Source: a virus | Strand: one strand, 5' to 3' | DNA length: 62,345 nt | Virus record (IMG/VR): IMGVR_UViG_3300046003_004948 | Span: 1-62,345 of that record | In this document: piece by piece, positions 57,193 through 62,345 of the stretch | Position numbering within the stretch: the stretch's first letter is position 1 | Layout of the letters: the number at the start of each line of letters is the position of its first letter | The notes under the pieces: generated by a model | The model's input: only the letters and a program-made list of their open reading frames with translations | Databases searched by the model: none | What the model was told of the DNA's origin: nothing | Translations under genes and position numbers: made by a program

Positions 57193-57423
57193 TTATTCTA
57201 TTGTTATCTGTTCCCATTCACAGCAAGGCAAATGTTTTCCTTTTTCATCTTTTATATAGTCCCAATTGCTTTCATTTTCGTTTTCCCAATTGCCATCTAT
57301 CGGCTCCATATTACAGGAACACTTTCGCGGCACACAGTCATCACAGGCGTATTCATCACTAGGCATATAAATCCATGAAGCTTCTGCCTTTCGACAGAAA
57401 GAGCATTGAAATTCATAATTCAT
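57193..57423 (-). CDS. Small cysteine-rich, probably zinc-binding protein
   Basis: 76 aa with cysteines in the pairs FQCSFCRK, YACDDCVP and KCSCN, plus a late CC. Two CxxC knuckles about 18 residues apart fit a zinc ribbon. It may bind nucleic acid or protein. It overlaps the upstream coiled-coil gene by 11 bp. Confidence 0.7.
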   Translation of the reverse strand: MNYEFQCSFCRKAEASWIYMPSDEYACDDCVPRKCSCNMEPIDGNWENENESNWDYIKDEKGKHLPCCEWEQITIE

Positions 57424-57598
57424 TATTTTTTAATTGTTTTTTTAATTGTTTGTTTTCTTCTCTCAACTTGACAATCTCATCTTCCGCTCTGGCAACGATT
57501 TGCCAAATGGTGCTGAGTTCGTTATCCATATTGCGAAGTATCGCGGGGAGCTTGTCATGGTGACGCAAAACGTCAAGAATATCAGGATCTTTTTCCAT
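57413..57598 (-). CDS. Small coiled-coil protein
   Basis: 61 aa ending in a clear heptad run (VARAEDEIVKLREENKQLKK). It is the first gene of the operon running down to the 133-aa gene and beyond. Its start is fixed by a promoter whose -10 begins 12 nt upstream. Unknown function. Confidence 0.65.
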   Translation of the reverse strand: MEKDPDILDVLRHHDKLPAILRNMDNELSTIWQIVARAEDEIVKLREENKQLKKQLKNNEL

Positions 57599-57604
57599 AC
57601 GCTC

Positions 57605-57632
57605 AATATACGTTAGTGTTTGAATTTGTCAA
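57605..57632 (-). promoter_or_regulatory. Sigma70-type promoter for the coiled-coil/zinc operon
   Basis: Minus strand TTGACA (57632-57627), 16 bp, TATATT (57610-57605); ATG 57598 is 12 nt after the first -10 base, meaning transcription may begin at the A of the start codon. Confidence 0.7.
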
Positions 57633-57756
57633 GTTCTTTCTTTACTGCCGCGATAATCTTTTCCAGATCGCAGCTATACCAACCACTTGTAAACAAATTA
57701 TTGATTTCAATAATCTTCTGGTCATCAGTAATATCCACTACGACACTTTTGGGCAA
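57613..57756 (-). CDS. Hypothetical 47-aa protein with TTG start
   Basis: A frame from TTG 57756 to TAA 57613 in the gap after the RNA ligase: (M)PKSVVVDITDDQKIIEIN, then LFTSGWYSCDLEKIIAAVKK. The composition and helix pattern look coding, but there is no ATG or GTG in a good place, so the start is uncertain (a GTG lies six codons in). Confidence 0.45.
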   Translation of the reverse strand: MPKSVVVDITDDQKIIEINNLFTSGWYSCDLEKIIAAVKKELDKFKH

Positions 57757-57788
57757 GATGCATTGAATATGTTAATGAGTATCATGTT

Positions 57789-58871
57789 TTAGATTTCTAA
57801 GATTTTCTCCATTGCCTTGCGCACGACCTTATCATCAATCTTACGATTATCGAGTAGAATGAATGCAATAGCAGTCTTCCAATCACGAAACTCTTGTTGA
57901 ATTGCCATTGCTTGTTCTTTGCGATTGGAATAATCACGAATGAATAGCATCCTCTGGTTGATATTATCTACGCACTTTACGAATTTAGCATAGGCATCGG
58001 TAATTAATTTAGCCTCGTTTTTGATTTTTTCTGCCACTTCGAAGTCGATGTGATCGACAGTATAATTATAAAAATCCTGATAATCAGTGTATCTCGGAGA
58101 CTCCAAAAAGAATTCTAAAACGTGAGAAGTGCTACGCAATCCAGTTGCCAATCGGTGAACAGAACAATACCAACTGCTCTTTGCCTTGCGCATTTTTCCC
58201 GATTCAGAGTATAGAACGACACCCTCTCTACCTACCCACATTTCAACATCCTCAAGACATTCTTGAATAGAGTTGTAGGAATATTTTACAGGTCTTTCGA
58301 TTTCAAGAGCAATAGCCAATTCGTCTAAATATTTTTGCGATGCCATCCATCCAGAATCTTTTTTAATGATTCCAATCAGAGACAATTTAGGCTCTGGAAA
58401 ACCACCAATAACAATCACGTTACTATTAGTCTGCCACTCACACAAAAATGTAAATTCCGAATTGCTATCAACGCTTGTGATGAATTCAAAAAACTTTTTA
58501 TATTTATTGATTAAAAAATCAATCTCATGACCATTAGGCATTTGTCTTGCATCTGTCGTGCCTCTAGTTCTAAGCAGAAGATCGTTTTTGTATTGATCGC
58601 AAATGAGCAAGCTGCCATCTAATTTCTCATAAGCAACAAAAGATTCATCCAGAGGAAATTTGTCCAAATCTGGCTGCTCCGTATAATTGAAAAATTTCGA
58701 AAACGAACGCGATACGATAAAATTATCAGACTTGCGAACGATCATCGAACGAAATTTCATCGTATCTTCTGTCCACTTAACTCCGATTTCTTTTGGTGTA
58801 ATGAGCCAACATTCGTCACCAGCGATGACGCAATCTTTGAAATTAAATTCTTCTTTGTTTGGTAGTTTCAT
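57789..58871 (-). CDS. RNA ligase (T4 Rnl1-like)
   Basis: 360 aa from ATG 58871, just after the upstream stop (ATG 58904 would overlap that gene). The nucleotidyltransferase motifs are in order: FSKFFNYTEQ before motif I, motif I AYEKLDGSLL (Lys83 takes AMP), motif Ia LLRTRGT, motif III FTFLCEW, motif IV GREGVVLY, motif V RKAKSSWY with K-x-K. The C-terminal ~130 residues are helical, as in Rnl1. It joins 5'-phosphate to 3'-OH RNA ends. With the kinase and phosphoesterase encoded elsewhere it would heal broken tRNAs, as in T4 defence against anticodon nucleases. Confidence 0.9.
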   Translation of the reverse strand: MKLPNKEEFNFKDCVIAGDECWLITPKEIGVKWTEDTMKFRSMIVRKSDNFIVSRSFSKFFNYTEQPDLDKFPLDESFVAYEKLDGSLLICDQYKNDLLLRTRGTTDARQMPNGHEIDFLINKYKKFFEFITSVDSNSEFTFLCEWQTNSNVIVIGGFPEPKLSLIGIIKKDSGWMASQKYLDELAIALEIERPVKYSYNSIQECLEDVEMWVGREGVVLYSESGKMRKAKSSWYCSVHRLATGLRSTSHVLEFFLESPRYTDYQDFYNYTVDHIDFEVAEKIKNEAKLITDAYAKFVKCVDNINQRMLFIRDYSNRKEQAMAIQQEFRDWKTAIAFILLDNRKIDDKVVRKAMEKILEI

Positions 58872-58872
58872 A

Positions 58873-59265
58873 TTAGTAGCTGACTTTTCCAAGTCGATCT
58901 TCAATTGATTTGCCGCGAATTTTTCCGTTGATTAAAACAAACTTCTTTTTATTTTTACCATACCAACGCTTCTCATCTTCTTCTGTTTGCAAATATTGAT
59001 TCGGCAATTCCCACTGTCTATTTTTTAACATTTCTTTTATAACCTCTTCGATTTGAATCTGTGCCTCTTCAGGGATTTCCCACGATCGGTTCTTTTCTTT
59101 CCACTCCATTTCGACACCCCAACGAATAAAGTCCTCCGATTCTTTGACAAACTCTTGTTCGCAAAGCTTAATATCCATCCAATCATCAACATACCCGTTC
59201 CACATTTTGATTTCGGGGTTGCCTTTGATTTTTTGCAATTGTTCGATTAATTGATTTTTTTTCAT
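58873..59265 (-). CDS. Hypothetical 130-aa protein
   Basis: LIEQLQKIKGNPEIKMWNGY then VDDWMDIK is a pattern I recall in small phage/bacterial proteins of unknown role. Charged, helical C-terminus ending GKIRGKSIEDRLGKVSY. It precedes the RNA ligase by one base and overlaps the upstream gene by 4 bp. Confidence 0.65.
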   Translation of the reverse strand: MKKNQLIEQLQKIKGNPEIKMWNGYVDDWMDIKLCEQEFVKESEDFIRWGVEMEWKEKNRSWEIPEEAQIQIEEVIKEMLKNRQWELPNQYLQTEEDEKRWYGKNKKKFVLINGKIRGKSIEDRLGKVSY

Positions 59266-59495
59266 TGTTGTTTAAATTTATAACGCTCAAACCATTCTTC
59301 TAAAGTAAAGAATTCGACATCTTCAGATTTGTTAAATTCGTGACCCAAAAACCAGAAATAGTATTCAGATTTTTCTTGTAAATCATAAAAGTCAACATAA
59401 GCAAGTTCAAGTGATTCGTATTCAAATGGGATGACTCCAGTTCCTGACGCTTCGTAAGGAACTGACCAATCGTATCTTAGTATCAGTTTCTGCAT
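59262..59495 (-). CDS. Hypothetical 77-aa protein, first gene of the RNA-ligase operon
   Basis: Aromatic, acidic. FEYESLELAYVDFYDLQEKS and FFTLEEWFERYKF. Unknown function. The start is set by a promoter with -10 only 12 nt upstream, and the gene overlaps the downstream one by 4 bp (ATGA). Confidence 0.65.
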   Translation of the reverse strand: MQKLILRYDWSVPYEASGTGVIPFEYESLELAYVDFYDLQEKSEYYFWFLGHEFNKSEDVEFFTLEEWFERYKFKQQ

Positions 59496-59501
59496 AAGCT
59501 G

Positions 59502-59530
59502 ATAATCTCATATCATCTGCGGCTTGTCAA
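59502..59530 (-). promoter_or_regulatory. Sigma70-type promoter for the RNA-ligase operon
   Basis: Minus strand TTGACA (59530-59525), 17 bp, GATTAT (59507-59502); ATG 59495 is 12 nt after the first -10 base. The -35 abuts the T tract of the upstream terminator. Confidence 0.75.
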
Positions 59531-59571
59531 CAAAAAAAACTGAGCCAGAGTGTTTTATTTCTCTAGCTCAG
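59531..59571 (-). terminator. Intrinsic terminator, closing the 65-aa gene
   Basis: On the minus strand CTGAGCTAGAG, a 10-nt loop, CTCTGGCTCAG (one mismatch) and a T run. The stem occupies 59540-59571, followed immediately by the next promoter. Confidence 0.85.
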
Positions 59572-59597
59572 TGGGATTTTTTAATCTATTTTAATGA

Positions 59598-59795
59598 TTA
59601 TTTTTGCTTGGCTTTGCCAAAGTTCAAAGCGACAATATCGACTACTTTGTAGACTTTGGACCAAGTGCTTCCAGCTTTAGGTGTTGGAGTCACAGCAGCC
59701 ACAGCGGAAGCTAGTGCGACAGCGCTTGTCACCACTGGAAACCATGGGTAAGCTTTAACAATGTCCAATACGATAGGAATGAGTACTTCTGTCAT
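59598..59795 (-). CDS. Small membrane-associated protein, 65 aa
   Basis: One likely membrane helix (PWFPVVTSAVALASAVAAV) after an amphipathic start (LIPIVLDIVKAY), then a conserved-looking TPTPKAGSTWSKVYKVVDIV with a Lys-rich end. Similar short proteins are common in phages. GTGTAAA upstream and a terminator downstream make it a monocistronic late-looking unit. A holin-accessory role is possible. Confidence 0.7.
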   Translation of the reverse strand: MTEVLIPIVLDIVKAYPWFPVVTSAVALASAVAAVTPTPKAGSTWSKVYKVVDIVALNFGKAKQK

Positions 59796-59802
59796 GTCTA
59801 TT

Positions 59803-59809
59803 TTTACAC
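59803..59809 (-). promoter_or_regulatory. GTGTAAA motif before the 65-aa membrane protein
   Basis: Minus strand GTGTAAA (59809-59803), 13 nt from T to ATG 59795. No clear -35. Confidence 0.55.
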
Positions 59810-59820
59810 TTAAAAATTGA

Positions 59821-60075
59821 TTAAATAGGATTTTTTTTCATCATGACAGTCGCAAAGGGAATTCGTCTACTGTATTCAGCATAAGAAATAGGCGTTTCGA
59901 TTGTAATGCCATCGTCGTCTCTGAATCCATCTGGATCTAAAATAATGATTTCATCAAGCTTTGCCCACTCTATTGCTGTCTTTTTCGCAAAAGCTTTGTC
60001 CCAATTTTCGCGACCTTGTTTTGAAAGAACTTTGCTCTTTATCTCGTCGCCCGTAATGTTATTTTTTGTGGCCAT
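59821..60075 (-). CDS. Hypothetical 84-aa protein
   Basis: Soluble, mixed charge. AKLDEIIILDPDGFRDDDGI and ISYAEYSRRIPFATVMMK. Unrecognised. It follows the rIIB-like gene after a hairpin. Confidence 0.65.
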   Translation of the reverse strand: MATKNNITGDEIKSKVLSKQGRENWDKAFAKKTAIEWAKLDEIIILDPDGFRDDDGITIETPISYAEYSRRIPFATVMMKKNPI

Positions 60076-60086
60076 AAGTAATTTGT

Positions 60087-60106
60087 GAGGGGGCTTTCGC
60101 CCCCTC
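60087..60106 (-). other. GC-rich hairpin between the rIIB-like and 84-aa genes
   Basis: Perfect 8-bp stem GAGGGGGC / GCCCCCTC with a TTTC loop (GAAA on the transcribed minus strand). It is not followed by a T run, so it is more likely an mRNA-stabilising, processing or pausing element than a terminator. Confidence 0.6.
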
Positions 60107-60112
60107 TTAGTG

Positions 60113-61126
60113 TTAGCTCAAGTCAACCATTTTTTTCTCACCAAAGAAGAACCAGCTATAACCAAGAGCATTTACGGCATCAGCAATCTCTGCCATACTA
60201 GGGCAATCTGGCGAGAAGCAACTTTGAATTGCGCGGAAAGAAACTTCTTCAACTCCCTGATCTTGCTTACGAGTCAGGTATTGCTGCACTCGACGAATAA
60301 CTTCGCTGCGATTGCTAACTTCTTCTTGAAAAGATTGATCTTCCAATTCGTTGCCATCATCGTCAGTAGCGGCAGAAGTGATTTCTACTTCTACTTCTGA
60401 AACGACAGTGTAAGCACAGCAGCGCAGTTTCTGGCAATTGTAATCAGAAGGAACACTGACAACATCTTTTGGATTGATTTTTACGACAACCATTTTGCCG
60501 CGAGACCAGTTGAGAGCATAATCCCACGAACCAGCATGAACACCAAACGAGCAGTGATTCTCGCGATTGTCATCCACGCAGTTGCGCTGCACTTCAATAT
60601 GCTCGCCCACACCATTGTAGATTTGTCCTTTGCTGTTTACAGCGCCTTGCAATACTTTAGTTTGCAGATTACCAGAAACAGAATAGAAGTCATCTTGAAG
60701 ACCGCGATATGCCAAGAAACAACCGTCTTCGGTAATAGGAAGTTCTTTATAGGAAAGGAAGTCATACAATTCTCGCACCGAATTATACGATGGATTTTGT
60801 TTGAGATTTTCCCAGAACTTCTCCAGTAGGGTAACTGGCAGATTCTGTTCGATCAAAGAAAACACTTTCTGCGCCAATGGTGCTGGAAGGAGTTCTCCAT
60901 GATAAGATACTTCTCTGGTGTTAGGATTCAATTGAAATCCTTTGGATTGAATGTTGCGATTTACATCTGCCGCTTCCAGAGCTTTGTTAATCGCTGCCTC
61001 TTGTTGATCAGATGGCAAGCGTAGGGCTGCGATAATCGCCGCATATTTCGGATCTGAACTGGCAAACTTTTGCGGTTTGTTGTTCATGAATAGGACGATT
61101 CCTGTTTGATTAATGATATACTTCAT
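60113..61126 (-). CDS. rIIB: rIIB-like protein
   Basis: 337 aa. The diagnostic blocks are VRELYDFLSYKELPITEDGC with FLAYRGL, KGQIYNGVGEHIEV, HCSFGVHAGSWDYAL and VVVKINPKDVVSVPSDYNCQ with KLRCCAYTV, all hallmarks of T4 rIIB-like proteins. An N-terminal domain of about 115 residues and a C-terminal acidic linker plus helical end (MAEIADAVNALGYSWFF) flank them. In T4, rII proteins sit at the membrane and protect against host exclusion. No rIIA is seen in the visible part. It has its own strong promoter. Confidence 0.85.
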   Translation of the reverse strand: MKYIINQTGIVLFMNNKPQKFASSDPKYAAIIAALRLPSDQQEAAINKALEAADVNRNIQSKGFQLNPNTREVSYHGELLPAPLAQKVFSLIEQNLPVTLLEKFWENLKQNPSYNSVRELYDFLSYKELPITEDGCFLAYRGLQDDFYSVSGNLQTKVLQGAVNSKGQIYNGVGEHIEVQRNCVDDNRENHCSFGVHAGSWDYALNWSRGKMVVVKINPKDVVSVPSDYNCQKLRCCAYTVVSEVEVEITSAATDDDGNELEDQSFQEEVSNRSEVIRRVQQYLTRKQDQGVEEVSFRAIQSCFSPDCPSMAEIADAVNALGYSWFFFGEKKMVDLS

Positions 61127-61152
61127 AGGTTGTTAAGTTGCGTTGCGCTTTT

Positions 61153-61181
61153 AATGTATTGTTATTTTGATAGTTTGTCAA
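61153..61181 (-). promoter_or_regulatory. Sigma70-type promoter for the rIIB-like gene
   Basis: Minus strand TTGACA (61181-61176), 17 bp, TACATT (61158-61153). The ATG at 61126 is 32 nt after the first -10 base, so this transcript has a real leader of about 20 nt. The -35 begins four bases after the stop of the upstream gene. Confidence 0.75.
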
Positions 61182-61184
61182 GGA

Positions 61185-62345
61185 TTATTTTGCCGCTTTG
61201 ATGAATTTTCTTACGTCTGAACGACTGGCTTGGAAATAGTAGCTTTCCAAAGTCAATTTGGTAAATGTTGCGACGAGTTCGTTTTTATTGTTTTTTAATT
61301 CTTCAGTAATCTTCTCCAAAGCGCATACGCGTTTTTCGAGAATTGGGGAGAATGGGTCTTTAGAAATTCTATTACTGAAAGTTTGCTGAGACTTGCTGCT
61401 CAAAAGATTTTTGCATTTATGATAGCGTTGGCTCATTTCTGATCTTGCTTGATCGCGCTCTGTCTTGCTCTTTTGCAACTGCTTGATCGTAGCTACGATT
61501 GCTGGATCATCATAAGATGCATACCCAAGAGCAATTAAATCCCTTTTTAATAGCACCGACTTAAACGAATAGGTGCTATGAAATCCATTGTCTAGGATGA
61601 GGATTTTTTGAACCAAGTCTAATTTGTTTGATTGGGGAATCTGCGCCAAGAATTGTTGCGCCTCTTGTTCTGTATGATCGACACTCCAATATTCATTGTG
61701 CAATTCGAGAGCAGACCAGCGAAAACTTTTGCTGCCGTAGCCACGACGATTTACAGTGTATCTATTGTCGCTGATGCCACTGCCTTGTGTGTTTTTGGGG
61801 TAGATTGTTGAAGCAGCACGAAATACCAAATCAGATGGCGTTGAATATTGTGAGATCGCGGAACAAACATACTCCATGCCGTGTTTCGTGCAATACAGAA
61901 CAGATTTGTTATTTGTTTTGCACCAGTCTTCGATTTTGCGAACCTGCTCGCCACGGTGATGATAAGAATCAGAAAGAAGAAGAACCAATTTACGACCATT
62001 GTGTTCAGCCAGAGTATTGTTTGGATTGAGGCTGCCAATTTTCGCTAAAGACAATGCTACTTTCGATGGCACGAATGCATTATTTTTGAATTTAAAATCA
62101 GAAGTCTTGTTTAGCTTGTTCACGCACAAATCAGAAAGTGTCAACTCACCCAATGATTCTTTTTGTTGATTAATAAATTCACCAAGAATTGCTTCACACT
62201 TGGCAATGCCATTGGTGAACTTTGCAGTCTCACGAAAAAACTCTCGCGAAATAGGCACTTCAAAAAATCCAACAGGAACATCAATCTGAATAGCTGTTGC
62301 TGGAGAACACTGATCTTCAAACCCAAAACCCTTGAAGCTATCGGG
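61185..62345 (-). CDS. Unknown protein, 5' end beyond the right edge
   Basis: The frame is open from 61185 to the window edge (386 codons plus stop) with no stop upstream of the first visible ATG or GTG. The true start is therefore outside. A GTG at 62258 is only an internal candidate, because the preceding residues (ATAIQIDVPVGFFEVPISRE) look coding. Visible parts: KLVLLLSDSYHHRGEQVRKI, SVLYCTKHGMEYVCSAISQY, and a helical C-terminus with coiled-coil character (KTERDQARSEMSQRYHK). No family is recognised. An rIIA homologue would be expected next to rIIB, but no GHKL-ATPase motif is visible. Confidence 0.7.
   Translation of the reverse strand, partial: PDSFKGFGFEDQCSPATAIQIDVPVGFFEVPISREFFRETAKFTNGIAKCEAILGEFINQQKESLGELTLSDLCVNKLNKTSDFKFKNNAFVPSKVALSLAKIGSLNPNNTLAEHNGRKLVLLLSDSYHHRGEQVRKIEDWCKTNNKSVLYCTKHGMEYVCSAISQYSTPSDLVFRAASTIYPKNTQGSGISDNRYTVNRRGYGSKSFRWSALELHNEYWSVDHTEQEAQQFLAQIPQSNKLDLVQKILILDNGFHSTYSFKSVLLKRDLIALGYASYDDPAIVATIKQLQKSKTERDQARSEMSQRYHKCKNLLSSKSQQTFSNRISKDPFSPILEKRVCALEKITEELKNNKNELVATFTKLTLESYYFQASRSDVRKFIKAAK

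Noticed and set aside
60087-60106. GC-rich hairpin as a rho-independent terminator
   Set aside because: No U run follows on the transcribed strand, so it is listed as a structural element only.
1-62345. Integrase, attachment sites or insertion sequences
   Set aside because: No recombinase with tyrosine or serine catalytic motifs, no transposase DDE motif and no terminal inverted repeats were seen; nothing supports a temperate lifestyle in this window.

Overview
The window is part of the genome of a large tailed double-stranded DNA bacteriophage; neither edge is a natural end, and a gene is cut at each side. It carries a lambda-like siphovirus tail-tip module (homologues of lambda L, K, I and J) followed by very large adhesin and fibre genes, an endolysin/holin pair, an rIIB-like gene, and an almost self-sufficient replication and nucleotide-synthesis set. 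Head, packaging and tape-measure genes are not in the window. The host cannot be named from the sequence. Promoters look sigma70-like (TTGACA with 16-17 bp to TAnnnT), while Shine-Dalgarno sequences are largely missing before start codons.

Layout. 1-2724 (minus) is one tightly overlapped operon: unknown 100-aa protein, dUTPase, dNMP kinase, sigma factor, SSB and a cut glycosyltransferase. 2725-3129 is a regulatory region full of palindromes and repeats. 3130-5757 (plus) holds class I ribonucleotide reductase, followed by a possible structural gene (5791-6765). 6779-11576 is a very AT-rich sugar cassette: glycosyltransferases including GT11 fucosyltransferase-like and GT6-like, an FkbM methyltransferase, and GDP-mannose 4,6-dehydratase. 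11563-23326 is the replication/recombination block: RecA/UvsX-like recombinase, small nuclease, DnaB-like helicase, TOPRIM primase, RecB/Cas4-like nuclease, a DNA polymerase III split into PHP, exonuclease and polymerase genes, and a ClpA-like unfoldase. 23339-24695 has a small protein and an APH-fold protein lacking catalytic residues.

24707-33224 (minus) holds adhesin, fibre, a SET-domain protein and small genes. 33278-38153 (plus) has glycosyltransferases (one split over two genes), a possible annealing protein and a GNAT enzyme. 38150-47376 (minus) is the tail-tip module. 47408-51991 (plus) has a nuclease, metallophosphoesterase, P-loop kinase, ThyX, endolysin and holin. 52007-62345 (minus) has a second fibre, a metallopeptidase, many small accessory genes, RlpA, a glutaredoxin-like protein, RNA ligase, rIIB-like protein and a cut gene.

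How it fits together. RNR, glutaredoxin-like protein, dUTPase, dNMP kinase and ThyX supply dNTPs; SSB, helicase, primase, split Pol III and the recombinase copy the genome. Kinase, phosphoesterase and Rnl1-like ligase would suffice for RNA end repair. The strongest unexplained signal is a recurring GTGTAA(A/T) motif found 13-16 nt before the start codons of eleven genes, mainly structural, lysis or otherwise late-looking. It looks like a phage-specific promoter (possibly read by the encoded sigma factor), and its position implies leaderless or almost leaderless mRNAs. A second class of TTGACA promoters has the same start-codon spacing.
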